A stretch of DNA of 55,421 nucleotides from Planctomycetota bacterium (GTDB taxonomy: Bacteria > Planctomycetota > Phycisphaerae > Sedimentisphaerales > Anaerobacaceae): assembly GCA_030605475.1 (NCBI GenBank), contig JAUWIG010000052.1, forward strand, positions 1 to 55,421, written 5' to 3'. The notes under the pieces were generated by a model that was not told where the DNA came from, searched no databases, and saw nothing but the letters and a program-made list of their open reading frames with translations. This document shows, piece by piece, positions 1-8,429 of the stretch (the first letter of the stretch is position 1; each line of letters begins with the position of its first letter). The position numbers were made by a program, and so were the translations under genes.

Positions 1-592
1 GTGTCAAAGCCAGATAAATGCAAAGAGCCCAATATTTGCTTGATTTTTTATCCACTCAGGGAGTAACCTTAATTTATTAAAGTCTGTGCTGTCAAGGCAA
101 TAAGCGAACGGCTTTCTTCTAAGCCGCACTTTATGCTTGCCGCTGTAAACTCTACGTTGAAATGGCGGAAAATGGACAACTACAACCTGAGTGATAAGCT
201 ACAACAATCGCTGTTTAAGTGGCTGATAGAGCACAATTGTCGCCATAAAACGACATTAATGTTTACAATAATCAACATTATCCATAACTGTTTTCTAATG
301 AAATCGTTACATCCAGTAAGAAAATGCCGGCAAGTCCGGAATGTTGATTTTTCGCAACGCACAGCTCCAACCAGTATAAGGACTGCATCTCGGAAAATGA
401 AAACAAAGCTTAAGAACGCTACTTCAACCCTAACTTCGAGAAGTTTTTGCAAGAATAACCAGTGAAATTCCACGGGAAATCTATTCGGGTGCGTTCTGGT
501 ATGAATTTTGCTTAATAGATTGTATCGCCGGCAGCAGAGTGGCTTCGGAGAGTCCCTAACTTCATCAGGGTAATTCAGAAGAAGAGGCGAGG
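1..592. other. Intergenic or window-edge stretch, no supported gene
   Basis: I see no convincing gene here. Open frames of about 100 codons exist on both strands between 133 and 473, but they overlap each other, have no recognisable domain, no good ribosome binding site and a composition unlike the real genes. The first 66 bases are open on the plus strand up to a TAA at 64-66 and could be the last codons of an upstream gene, but this cannot be decided from the window. Confidence 0.5.
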
Positions 593-856
593 ATGATGGA
601 CGAAGGAAAGTTAGAAGACAAAGTTGAAGAACTGGTTAAAGAATTTGGGGGGATGGTTGACCCGCATTACAAAAAGTTAGCTACGCTGGCCAAACAATCT
701 CACGACAACCATAAACGACTTGAAGAAAGCGTCAATCACCTGCAAGAATTGCTGGACTATTTGCGGATATGTATTAAATATCAACATTTTGACCTTGAAG
801 CGACCCGCCGGGAAAATAAGTACCTAAGAAAGATGCTCGAGGAAAGAAACGGCTAA
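593..856 (+). CDS. Small acidic/basic coiled-coil hypothetical protein
   Basis: An 87-residue hypothetical protein. I do not recognise the family. It is rich in Glu, Lys and Leu with heptad-like spacing over most of its length, notably in residues 2-15 and 40-85, so it is probably a helical coiled coil, and it has no signal peptide or membrane segment. A purine-rich AGAGG at 583-587 precedes two consecutive ATG codons (593 and 596); the spacing fits the second ATG slightly better. It stands alone, about 540 bp upstream of clpC and on the same strand, separated by a repeat-bearing gap, so it is probably its own transcription unit. The ribosome binding site and codon pattern support it being real. 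Confidence 0.6.
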   Translation: MMDEGKLEDKVEELVKEFGGMVDPHYKKLATLAKQSHDNHKRLEESVNHLQELLDYLRICIKYQHFDLEATRRENKYLRKMLEERNG

Positions 857-876
857 GCCATATTCGCATCTCGTAT

Positions 877-893
877 TGCGTATAGCGGATAGA
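877..893. repeat. Short copy of the KCGTATY heptamer repeat
   Basis: Just after the small gene, the sequence runs tcgtatt-gcgtata-gcggata. This is the same seven-base unit that forms the long array at 8342-8425, so the repeat is dispersed rather than unique to one place. Confidence 0.5.
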
Positions 894-950
894 AGAAAGT
901 AAAAAACGTAAACGCCGTTAGAAATTTCCCCCTTTTGTACCATATCATTA

Positions 951-1027
951 CCCCGTTAGAAACTTCCTACTTCGTATTATATCTACGCCATATTATCACC
1001 CCACTTTTCACTAAGTTTCTAACGGGG
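951..1027. repeat. Inverted repeat of the CCGTTAGAAA family
   Basis: CCCCGTTAGAAACTT at 951-965 is matched by its exact reverse complement AAGTTTCTAACGGGG at 1013-1027, a perfect 15-bp inverted repeat with a 47-base spacer. A further half copy, CGTTAGAAATTTCCC, lies at about 916-930. The same core recurs at 6681-6724 (perfect 14-bp arms) and as a half site at about 4456-4470. It looks like a REP- or MITE-like dispersed hairpin. Confidence 0.7.
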
Positions 1028-1252
1028 ATTATTTCGTTACAAAACTTCTAATGTGGTAAAATTCAAAATGGGACCCCACTACGCGGGAACGCCGCCCCGT
1101 GTTTTTCGGGAAAGTCGGCTGACGTTTTTGTCGATAAAATGTATACTGAAGGAAAATGTCGGTCCGATAACCGAACATCGACCCATTTTGAGGCATATAA
1201 AGAGAGGCGAACCGCAGGTATTAAAAAGCGGGATTCGGGCTGGCCTAATGAC

Positions 1253-1280
1253 TTGACAGGTGAACCGAGCGTGATATAAT
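1253..1280 (+). promoter_or_regulatory. Sigma-70-type promoter of clpC
   Basis: A perfect TTGACA at 1253-1258 is separated by 16 bases from a perfect TATAAT at 1275-1280, which also carries the extended -10 TG at 1272-1273. Transcription would start near 1287, leaving a leader of roughly 110 nt before the clpC ATG at 1396. I saw no CIRCE-like or CtsR-like operator in this leader. Confidence 0.8.
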
Positions 1281-1395
1281 ATATAACTGGTGGCGTATGC
1301 TGTCCGCACCCTGTGAGAAATAATCGATTAGTGCGTAACTGATGGGTATTTGTAAAGGTCGGTTTCGATTTAGTCCCTTCTTAAAGAGGTAAAAG

Positions 1396-3906
1396 ATGTT
1401 TGAGCGTTTTACAGACCGAGCACGCAAGGTTATGGCGCTGGCCAACCAGGAGGCACAGCGATTTAATCACGAATACATAGGTACCGAACATATTCTACTC
1501 GGACTGGTTAAAGAAGGCAGCGGCGTCGGTGCTACGGTTCTAAAGAATCTGGACGTTGATATAAAGAAGCTGCGGCTGGAAGTGGAAAAACTGGTCAAGA
1601 GCGGGCCCGATATGGTTACGATGGGCAAACTGCCGCAGACACCAAAAGCCAAGAAGGTTATTGAATACGCAATCGAAGAGGCCAGGTCTCTCAACCATAA
1701 TTATGTCGGCACAGAGCATATCCTGCTGGGCCTCCTGCGAGAGAGCGAAGGGATAGCAGCTCAGGTTCTTATGAATCTGGGTTTGAAACTTGAGGACGTG
1801 CGTCAGGAGGTGCTGAATCTGCTTGGAGCGGGAGTGGATGAAGGACCCGCTGGTCTGGGAATGAAGATGGGACCAGCCATAGGCCGTAAGTCGAAGAGCA
1901 AGACTCCGGCGCTGGACAGCTTCGGCAGAGACCTTACCGAGTTAGCAAGCAGCGATGAACTCGACCCGGTAATCGGCAGAAAGGCCGAGATTGAGCGATT
2001 GGTGCAGATACTCTGCAGACGCACGAAAAACAATCCGGTTCTGTTAGGTGAAGCAGGGGTCGGCAAAACTGCTATTGTCGAGGGTCTAAGCCAACAGATA
2101 GTCAATAAGCAAGTGCCCGAACTTCTCAAAGGCAAGCGAATTGTGGTTCTGGACCTGGCGATGATGGTGGCGGGGACAAAATACCGTGGGCAATTTGAAG
2201 AGCGTATAAAAGCGGTCATTAACGAGGTTAAAAGAGACAAGAACGTTGTCTTATTTATTGATGAGCTGCACACGCTGGTAGGAGCCGGTGGAGCTGAGGG
2301 CGCTATCGATGCATCAAATGTGTTAAAGCCGGCACTTGCCAGAGGTGAAGTGCAATGCATCGGTGCCACCACGCTCGACGAGTACAGGAAACATGTTGAG
2401 AAAGACGGTGCGCTCGAGCGACGGTTCCAAACGATAATTGTCGAGCCCCCTTCAAAGGATGAGACTTTAGATATACTCAGAGGACTTCAGGGCCGCTATG
2501 AGACGCACCATAAGGTTCACTTTACCGACGAGGCACTTTATCAGGCGGTAGAGTTATCGACCAGATATATTACCGGCAGGTGTCTGCCCGACAAGGCAAT
2601 AGATGTGGTTGATGAGTCTGGTGCGAGAATAAGACTTAAGAATATGACTCCGCCGCCGGATTTGACGAAGATAGAAGAAGAAATAGAAAAGCTGCAAAAA
2701 GAAAAAGATGAGGCGGTCAAAAACGCTGACTATGAACGAGCGGCGTCATTGAGGGACGAGGCCCAACACCTCCTGGATGATAAGACCCAACTTCACAAAA
2801 AATGGTACGAGAAGAATAAAGAGGCGACCGGGGTGGTGGATGCCGAGACTATCGCAGAGGTCGTCAGTAATATGACGGGCGTACCGTTGACGAGACTGGA
2901 GAAGAAAGAAGCTCAGCGGCTTTTGGAACTCGAAGCTGAACTGCATAAGCGTGTTGTTTCTCAGGATGAGGCCATCAATACTGTGGCCAAGGCGGTCAGA
3001 CGGAGTAGAAGCGGGCTGAAGGACCCAAATCGTCCTATGGGCTGCTTTATATTCCTAGGACCGAGCGGTGTGGGAAAAACACTGCTTGCAAGAGTTCTTG
3101 CGGAGTTTATGTTCGGCGATGAGAGTTCCCTTATGCAGCTGGATATGAGCGAATTTATGGAGAAACATAACGTGAGCCGGCTTGTTGGCGCTCCACCTGG
3201 CTACGTGGGCTACGAGGAAGGCGGGCAATTGACCGAAAGGATTAGACGGCGGCCATACGCTGTTCTGCTTCTGGATGAAATAGAAAAGGCCCATCCGGAC
3301 GTCTATAATATGCTGCTGCAGATTATGGACGAGGGCCGGTTGACCGACAGTTTCGGACGGAACATAGACTTCAAAAATGTCATTCTTATTATGACCAGTA
3401 ACATCGGTGCTGATTTGATTAAGAATCAATCGGGCTTTGGTTTCGGCAAGAAGAGCGCCGAGGCGAGTTATGAGAAAATGAAAGAGATGCTTCATAAGGA
3501 GGTCGAGCATCACTTCAGGCCGGAGTTCCTAAATCGAATTGATGACACGATAGTCTTCAGGGCACTAACAAGAGAAGATTTGCAAACCATAGTTGATTAT
3601 GAGCTTGCGAAGGTCTTTAAGAGACTAACAGAGCACGGTTTGAAACTGGAACTGAGCGAGCAGGCGAAGGAATTTCTCATCGACAAAGGTTATAACCCTG
3701 AATTTGGGGCCAGGCCTTTGCGAAGAGCAATCGAGCACTACATAGAAGACCCACTTTCAGAAGCTTTGCTGCGAGGCGAATTCAAAGGCAAAAACCTTAT
3801 AAAGATTGACGCACAAGATGAAGAGCATTTGAAACTTGAGGGCTTTAAGGCAACCAAGCCGAGCAAAGAGGCCGAGCCGGTTGCGCCATCGAAAAAGAAG
3901 AATTAG
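1396..3906 (+). CDS. clpC: ATP-dependent Clp protease ATPase subunit ClpC
   Basis: An HSP100 AAA+ unfoldase of 836 residues that feeds substrates to the ClpP peptidase in cytoplasmic protein quality control. Two N-terminal Clp repeats are visible, each with the GTEHILLGL motif (about residues 15-70 and 90-140). The first AAA+ module has Walker A GEAGVGKT at 218-225 and the FIDELH Walker B. A UVR-like coiled segment (DYERAASLRDEA, about 440-460) identifies ClpC rather than ClpA or ClpB. The second AAA+ module has Walker A GPSGVGKT at 555-562, LLLDEIEKAH and the ClpB-D2-small domain with FGARPLRRAIE. The start has a good site (AAAGAGG) and a strong promoter upstream. No clpP or mcsAB neighbours lie in the window. 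Length and motifs are normal for the family. Confidence 0.97.
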   Translation: MFERFTDRARKVMALANQEAQRFNHEYIGTEHILLGLVKEGSGVGATVLKNLDVDIKKLRLEVEKLVKSGPDMVTMGKLPQTPKAKKVIEYAIEEARSLNHNYVGTEHILLGLLRESEGIAAQVLMNLGLKLEDVRQEVLNLLGAGVDEGPAGLGMKMGPAIGRKSKSKTPALDSFGRDLTELASSDELDPVIGRKAEIERLVQILCRRTKNNPVLLGEAGVGKTAIVEGLSQQIVNKQVPELLKGKRIVVLDLAMMVAGTKYRGQFEERIKAVINEVKRDKNVVLFIDELHTLVGAGGAEGAIDASNVLKPALARGEVQCIGATTLDEYRKHVEKDGALERRFQTIIVEPPSKDETLDILRGLQGRYETHHKVHFTDEALYQAVELSTRYITGRCLPDKAIDVVDESGARIRLKNMTPPPDLTKIEEEIEKLQKEKDEAVKNADYERAASLRDEAQHLLDDKTQLHKKWYEKNKEATGVVDAETIAEVVSNMTGVPLTRLEKKEAQRLLELEAELHKRVVSQDEAINTVAKAVRRSRSGLKDPNRPMGCFIFLGPSGVGKTLLARVLAEFMFGDESSLMQLDMSEFMEKHNVSRLVGAPPGYVGYEEGGQLTERIRRRPYAVLLLDEIEKAHPDVYNMLLQIMDEGRLTDSFGRNIDFKNVILIMTSNIGADLIKNQSGFGFGKKSAEASYEKMKEMLHKEVEHHFRPEFLNRIDDTIVFRALTREDLQTIVDYELAKVFKRLTEHGLKLELSEQAKEFLIDKGYNPEFGARPLRRAIEHYIEDPLSEALLRGEFKGKNLIKIDAQDEEHLKLEGFKATKPSKEAEPVAPSKKKN

Positions 3907-4004
3907 GCCATTGTATTACACATCACTGTAAATTCGGAAAGCTCCACGCAGCATTATAAAAATCTTACAGAAGAAAGGTGCTCAACTCAGAAGCATTTGC
4001 CAAG

Positions 4005-4454
4005 TCATTTTCCCAGCCATTCAATTTCTTCTGGGCTTTGCTGTTGGGCTAAAAGCGTTTTGAATTCCCGTTTTTCCATCCATTCTATACGGCCATCCAG
4101 CCTTAGCACGATGAACCCCTTGCCGAGGAGCAATGAATGATAATTTCTTTTAGTGTAAGCCAGAATCTCATCCGGTGGACATTCGAAATCGATCCATAGA
4201 GCCCTATACCGGAGGTCTCCAAGGCGGGCGTACCCTTCCAAAGTTTTTTTAATGCTATCGACATAAGATTCAGGTGGCACCGAGCTGTGCTCTTCTCTGT
4301 ACTGGAAGACCTCTCGGCCAAGATGCTCCATCGCCCGCATCGCTTCTGAGTGGTTGACCCAATCCCTGAAGTTAATCATTGCCACGACTGCGATAGCTGT
4401 AACAGCTATTACGACCGCAAATTCTATTAAGATAGCTTTCTGGCGTCTGTTCAC
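4005..4454 (-). CDS. Membrane-anchored hypothetical protein with pilin-like N terminus
   Basis: A 149-residue protein of unknown function. It begins with a short basic segment followed by one hydrophobic helix (about residues 7-27) and a soluble extracytoplasmic domain. The N terminus (RRQKAILIEF, then a hydrophobic run) resembles a type IV pilin or type II pseudopilin segment, with a Glu early in the helix, but the Gly normally preceding the cleavage site is replaced by Lys, so processing by a prepilin peptidase is doubtful. The start is GTG at 4454, preceded by GGAAGG on the minus strand; that leader carries a half copy of the GTTAGAAA repeat. It lies downstream of the RNase HI-PurN fusion on the same strand, about 86 bp away, and may be co-transcribed. 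No close family recognised. Confidence 0.65.
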   Translation of the reverse strand: MNRRQKAILIEFAVVIAVTAIAVVAMINFRDWVNHSEAMRAMEHLGREVFQYREEHSSVPPESYVDSIKKTLEGYARLGDLRYRALWIDFECPPDEILAYTKRNYHSLLLGKGFIVLRLDGRIEWMEKREFKTLLAQQQSPEEIEWLGK

Positions 4455-4512
4455 CTCGTTAGAAACCTTCCCTTTTTTGCATCGCTTTGCGTATTGCGTT
4501 AAAATTGTTTCG

Positions 4513-4528
4513 CGTGATACGTATCACG
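4513..4528. repeat. Perfect 16-bp palindrome
   Basis: CGTGATACGTATCACG is self-complementary over 16 bases. It lies in the 86-bp gap between the end of the RNase HI-PurN gene (4541) and the start of the downstream hypothetical (4454). It could be an operator, a weak terminator hairpin or a relic of the cgtat heptamer repeats, since the same gap also contains gcgtattgcgtta. Confidence 0.45.
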
Positions 4529-4540
4529 TATGGCGCACGA

Positions 4541-5698
4541 CTACTTTTTTATTTTTACTATTCCGTTTTCGACGAGTAATTCGTTTTCTGCAAACAATTC
4601 TATGGCCTGCGAATATGCGATACATTCCTGCTCAAAGACCCTGGCGGCGAGGGTTTCAGTGGTGTCATTGTCCTTGACCCGGCAGGAGCGCTGGACAACT
4701 ATTGGTCCTTTATCATATTCGTTTGTGCAGAAATGCACTGTGCAGCCACTTACTTTGCAGCCTGCTGCAAGAACCGCCTCGTGGACGCGATGTCCCCACA
4801 TACCTTTTCCGCCGAAGCTCGGCAGAAGCGCCGGGTGTATGTTCATCACGCGGTTGGTATACCTCTGAGGTATTTTCCAGAAGCAAAGCCAGCCACCCTG
4901 GACAACGAGGTCAACATTCGCAGCAACAAGCTCTTCTTCGATGCGTTTGCTGAATTCATCGACGTCGGGATAGTCTTTTTTTCGGATGATTTTCACGTCC
5001 AGGCCTGCGTTTCTGGCTTTTTCGACACCAGCAACGGTTGAGCGCGAGCTCACTACGACGGCGACTTCGGCGTTTAGCCGGCCATGTTTGATGTATTCGA
5101 GAATGTTCATCAATGTTGTGCCGCCGCCGCTTATCAATACGCCGAGCCGAATCGGTTTTTTATTTCGGGCAACCGGCACCAGTTCGGGGGCAATGTCCTG
5201 TTCGAGATTCAAGGCCTGGTTTACGAGTTTGTCAGCTTCCTCGTTTCTCTGCCTCGTAACGAATTGAACCTTCCAGTTTTTGAATTCACCAAGCAATTCA
5301 ACGGTTTGCTGGAAAAGCGGTCTGAGCCGCTCACTTTTTACCCTGTATTCGCCATTAACCTGCTTGACGAGCAGTTCGCTGTCACTGAAAACCTCCACCC
5401 TTTCAGCGCCAATCTGTTTTGCGGCTTCGAGAGCTTTGTGGATTGCAGTGTACTCGGCCACATTGTTGGTAGCCTTGCCGAGGAACAGGCCCTTAGCCTG
5501 AAGCCGGTTTTTATCTTTGTCCATTAAAATGAAGGCTGCAGCAGCGGGTCCGGGATTGCCTCTGCTGCCACCATCCACGTAAGCGATTATTTGCTTTATT
5601 CGCCTCGGCAATATTAGCTCCTCAATCCCGCACCAATCAGGCGTAAGCCTAAGCTCAATTGATGTGGGATTAGTTTTATTGGGAACTACCAAGAACAA
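4541..5698 (-). CDS. RNase HI-PurN fusion: ribonuclease HI domain plus phosphoribosylglycinamide formyltransferase
   Basis: A 385-residue two-domain protein. Residues about 37-165 are a type I RNase H (hydrolysis of RNA in RNA:DNA hybrids): all four acidic catalytic residues are visible, D42 in VDGGSRGNPG, E82 in NNVAEYTAI, D106 in SDSELL and D156 in RNEEAD. Residues about 183-385 are a GART-type formyltransferase (third step of purine synthesis, 10-formyl-THF to GAR): the catalytic triad N286, H288 and D329 is present in MNIHPALLPSF and NEYDKG, with GKGMWGHRVHEAVL. The phosphate-binding loop reads SGGGTTL rather than the usual SGxGxNL. The gene overlaps the upstream zinc-ribbon gene by 23 bp, so the first 35 residues are uncertain, but the frame is continuous through both domains. 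Both activities are predicted to be intact. Confidence 0.9.
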   Translation of the reverse strand: MFLVVPNKTNPTSIELRLTPDWCGIEELILPRRIKQIIAYVDGGSRGNPGPAAAAFILMDKDKNRLQAKGLFLGKATNNVAEYTAIHKALEAAKQIGAERVEVFSDSELLVKQVNGEYRVKSERLRPLFQQTVELLGEFKNWKVQFVTRQRNEEADKLVNQALNLEQDIAPELVPVARNKKPIRLGVLISGGGTTLMNILEYIKHGRLNAEVAVVVSSRSTVAGVEKARNAGLDVKIIRKKDYPDVDEFSKRIEEELVAANVDLVVQGGWLCFWKIPQRYTNRVMNIHPALLPSFGGKGMWGHRVHEAVLAAGCKVSGCTVHFCTNEYDKGPIVVQRSCRVKDNDTTETLAARVFEQECIAYSQAIELFAENELLVENGIVKIKK

Positions 5699-6407
5699 GT
5701 ATTCGCGTGCAGTTGGGACAGCGGATTATATCATCTCTGGTCATAAGCAGATTGACGGACTCAACGGTAATGCCCATAAAGCAGCCGCCACAGCTATAGG
5801 TTTCCGTTCTGTCCCCCTGCTTCTCAACCACTGCCAGTGCTTCACCATCGTATGTTTCGGCGACACGTTTGAATATCTCCAGCACCTCGGCTGGTATTGT
5901 CTGTGCAACCTGCTCCCATTCAGCCTGGATTTTTTCGATTTCGGCCTCATAGCCGGTTGCCAACAGTTCCGCCTCTTTTCGAGTTTGCTCAAGCGCCCGT
6001 TTTTTCTCGCCTATCTGTTCCTGCATCTCTCCGCATTCGGCTTCGTCGGCCTCAATATCTCTCATTAACTCCAGGACCTGGGTTTCGATTTTGGAATTGT
6101 CGGCCTTTGTGGTATTGAGCTGGGTGAGGACTGCGGCATATTCTTTGTTTGTTTTTGCGACGTTGAGAGAGGCTCTTAATCTGGTTATTGCTTCATCCTT
6201 GCTCGCAAGCTCCAATTCCAGGCGGCCAGACTGAATATTGGCTAATTGAATCTCCTCTTTTTTGGCTTCAAGAGCATTTTGGAGGCTTCTGATTTGATTT
6301 TCCTGAATGACTACATTCCTTCTACATCTTGTAAGTTTGGCCTTTACAGCCCGGAGGCGATTTTCAATACTTTGAAGCTTTATCAACCCGTTCAATACAG
6401 AACCCAT
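5676..6407 (-). CDS. C4-type zinc-ribbon coiled-coil protein (COG1579 family)
   Basis: A 243-residue protein of the COG1579/zf-RING_7 family. Residues about 10-170 are a long coiled coil; the C terminus carries a four-cysteine zinc ribbon with C206-x2-C209 and C230-x2-C233 (SCGGC and RCPNC). The family is thought to bind nucleic acid or act as a scaffold, but its role is not established. The start is ATG at 6407 with AAAGGAGCG just upstream on the minus strand. It is the first clear gene of a minus-strand unit: its 3' end overlaps the RNase HI-PurN gene by 23 bp, which suggests translational coupling. No odd features; length is typical. Confidence 0.88.
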   Translation of the reverse strand: MGSVLNGLIKLQSIENRLRAVKAKLTRCRRNVVIQENQIRSLQNALEAKKEEIQLANIQSGRLELELASKDEAITRLRASLNVAKTNKEYAAVLTQLNTTKADNSKIETQVLELMRDIEADEAECGEMQEQIGEKKRALEQTRKEAELLATGYEAEIEKIQAEWEQVAQTIPAEVLEIFKRVAETYDGEALAVVEKQGDRTETYSCGGCFMGITVESVNLLMTRDDIIRCPNCTRILVLGSSQ

Positions 6408-6755
6408 TTACGCTCCTTTGTGTCGCCGGCCGAAATTTTTTAACCCTTCATTATGCCATTCATATCTCAATCTGCAACAGAAATTTTTCAATTTTTTCTT
6501 TTGCAGCACATTTCCTCTTTGCGGTCTAAATAAACGCAGTATAGACCGACGGCCAAATACGGCTGCAAACGCCTTATCAATCCCGCTCATTGCCGGCTAA
6601 CGTCTCATTCGCCACATCCAGCGACTTTGTAACGAGATTCAAAGATTTGTTGCGTATTATAATGATGCTCGCTACTATGAATCCCGTTAGAAATTCCATA
6701 ACAAGTAATAATTTCTAACGGGATGAAGCCAAAGGATATTTCAAGAAGGTTCTTT
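6408..6755. other. Divergent intergenic region with hairpin leader
   Basis: This is the divergent gap between the zinc-ribbon gene (minus) and the anion symporter (plus). It contains overlapping 60-codon open frames on both strands that I do not accept as genes, and the GTTAGAAA hairpin at 6681-6724. No good sigma-70 promoter was obvious by eye. Confidence 0.5.
6681..6724. repeat. Perfect 14-bp inverted repeat in the symporter leader
   Basis: ATCCCGTTAGAAAT (6681-6694) pairs exactly with ATTTCTAACGGGAT (6711-6724) around a 16-base loop. It is the tightest copy of the GTTAGAAA family seen in the window. It overlaps the first in-frame ATG (6723) of the downstream gene, which is one reason to prefer the later start at 6756. 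Confidence 0.75.
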
Positions 6756-8201
6756 ATGGGTGCAACCAAGACGGTGAACAAGAGATGGGCAATGTACGCC
6801 GGGCCTGTTGCCGCGACGGCGATGGGGTTGACACTATATTTTGCGGCCAAATTAGAGCCCGCAGCGTGCTGGACGGCATTTGTTATGACCTGGTGCGCGG
6901 TGTGGTGGATATTTGAGCCGATTCCAATCCCAGCAACCTCAATTATTCCCTTCGCTGTGTTCCCGCTGGTGGGCGTAATGGACCATAAAGAGGTTGCTGC
7001 CAGCTACGGACACCACATGGTAATGCTTTTTATTGGCGGATTTATGATAGCCCAGGCACTGGAGAAAAGCGGTGCTCATCGGCGGATGGCCATCGGAATG
7101 GTACGGGCGGTAGGCGGGATTGGCGGTAAAAGACTTGTACTGGGTTTTATGCTTGCAAACGCAATGCTAAGCATGTGGATATCAAATACCGCGTGTATAC
7201 TAATGCTGCTTCCGGTTGCTCTGGCGGTATTAGAACAAGTCGAAGATAAAAAAGCCCTGGCAGTGCCTCTGTTATTAGGTCTGGCTTATGCCGGAAGTGT
7301 CGGCGGTATGGGAACGATTATAGGTACTCCTCCTAACCCTTTGTTTATATCGAATTACGAGCAGGCAATAGCAAATTTACCGAACGCAGAAGCCAGAGTG
7401 ATTAGCTTCGGCAAATGGATGGTCATCACTTTGCCTGGTATTATCTTGATGTTTCCGCTTATCTGGATTTGGCTGACTCGCGGTATGGGCAAGCCAAAGC
7501 CGGTTAAACTACCGGAACTTGGTCCCTGGCGAACCGAAGAAGTCAGAGTACTTATTGTATTCGCAATAACCGCCTTAGCCTGGACTTTCAGAAGAGAGCC
7601 ATTTGGCGGCTGGTCAGGGCTGCTGGTTGAAGGCTCGCAGAATAAATTTATCGGAGACGGCACTGTTGCGCTGGTGGCAGCACTGGTCATGTTTATATTC
7701 CCAAATGGTCACGGCGGCAAACTCCTGAACTGGGAATATGCCAAGAGAATTCCGTGGGGCCTGCTGGTTATGATTGGCGCTGGAATGACCATATCAGAAG
7801 CATTCCGGACATCAGGCCTCGGTGATGCTGTCGGCAACTGCATGATTGGTGTAAGCGATTGGCATCCATTTATTATGATAGCTGTCGTTACCTTTGCTAC
7901 CGGCTACCTGACGAATTTAATTCCTAATACCGCTATGGCTGCTTTGCTTATGCCGCTGCTTAGCTCAGTTGCATTGGCGGCTAAAATTGACCCAGCCGTA
8001 CTGATGATGCCTGCGGTGCTGGCCACAAGCTGCTCGTTTATGATGCCGGTCGCCACTATGCCGAATGCTATTGTTTACGGCAGCGGATATGTGACTGTGA
8101 AAAAAATGGCCAGCGAAGGCTTCTTTGTCAATCTGTTCACCGCAGCAATAATTACCCTGCTATATTATTTCCTGCTGCCCCTGTTTGGTTTTAATATGTA
8201 A
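6756..8201 (+). CDS. DASS/SLC13-family sodium:anion symporter
   Basis: An integral membrane protein of 481 residues from the chosen start, in the divalent anion:sodium symporter family (dicarboxylates, tricarboxylates or sulfate; substrate not predictable here). About 11-12 hydrophobic segments are visible. The two family signature regions are SMWISNTACILMLLP and, in the second half, TNLIPNTAMAALLMP; the second has PNT where SNT is usual. FEPIPIPATS and GTIIGTPPNPLF are typical of the family. The reading frame is open from an ATG at 6723, but AAGAAGG at 6743-6749 sits correctly for the ATG at 6756 and the earlier ATG lies inside a hairpin. It stands alone between divergent and repeat-rich DNA. 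Confidence 0.88.
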   Translation: MGATKTVNKRWAMYAGPVAATAMGLTLYFAAKLEPAACWTAFVMTWCAVWWIFEPIPIPATSIIPFAVFPLVGVMDHKEVAASYGHHMVMLFIGGFMIAQALEKSGAHRRMAIGMVRAVGGIGGKRLVLGFMLANAMLSMWISNTACILMLLPVALAVLEQVEDKKALAVPLLLGLAYAGSVGGMGTIIGTPPNPLFISNYEQAIANLPNAEARVISFGKWMVITLPGIILMFPLIWIWLTRGMGKPKPVKLPELGPWRTEEVRVLIVFAITALAWTFRREPFGGWSGLLVEGSQNKFIGDGTVALVAALVMFIFPNGHGGKLLNWEYAKRIPWGLLVMIGAGMTISEAFRTSGLGDAVGNCMIGVSDWHPFIMIAVVTFATGYLTNLIPNTAMAALLMPLLSSVALAAKIDPAVLMMPAVLATSCSFMMPVATMPNAIVYGSGYVTVKKMASEGFFVNLFTAAIITLLYYFLLPLFGFNM

Positions 8202-8341
8202 AACACGCGGGCTAAGAATTGGGTTTGATTGGGTTTGTTTTTTCCGCGTCAGCTGAGGCGTTCATTTTCATAATCCTTTGTTTTAACAGTATTTACGTTC
8301 ATTTGGGCATCCGGCAAATTGGGTTTGTTTTGCATAAAAAC

Positions 8342-8425
8342 TCGTATCGCGTATTTCGTATCTCGTATTGCGTATCGCGTATTTCGTATCTCGTATCTCG
8401 TATCTCGTGAAGCGTATCTCGAATA
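8342..8425. repeat. Tandem heptamer array (KCGTATY)n
   Basis: Twelve consecutive seven-base units follow one another without gaps: tcgtatc, gcgtatt, tcgtatc, tcgtatt, gcgtatc, gcgtatt, then three tcgtatc, tcgtgaa, gcgtatc and tcgaata. Because 7 is not a multiple of 3, all frames stay open, which produces spurious repeat ORFs on both strands. Shorter copies occur near 877-893 and 4490. Confidence 0.9.
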
Positions 8426-8429
8426 TCGT

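Noticed and set aside
133..473. Overlapping open frames of 110 (plus) and 97 (minus) codons
   Set aside because: They shadow each other, have no ribosome binding site or recognisable domain, and unusual composition.
1053..1309. Short frames upstream of clpC on both strands
   Set aside because: They overlap the clpC promoter region, lack ribosome binding sites and have no recognisable family.
1803..2372. 189-codon minus-strand frame inside clpC
   Set aside because: It is antisense to the well-conserved first AAA+ module and has the Ser/Pro-rich look of a shadow frame.
6408..6600. 60-codon frames on both strands, one ending directly at the zinc-ribbon start codon
   Set aside because: Mutually overlapping, basic low-information sequences; the apparent coupling comes from the ribosome binding site of the real gene.
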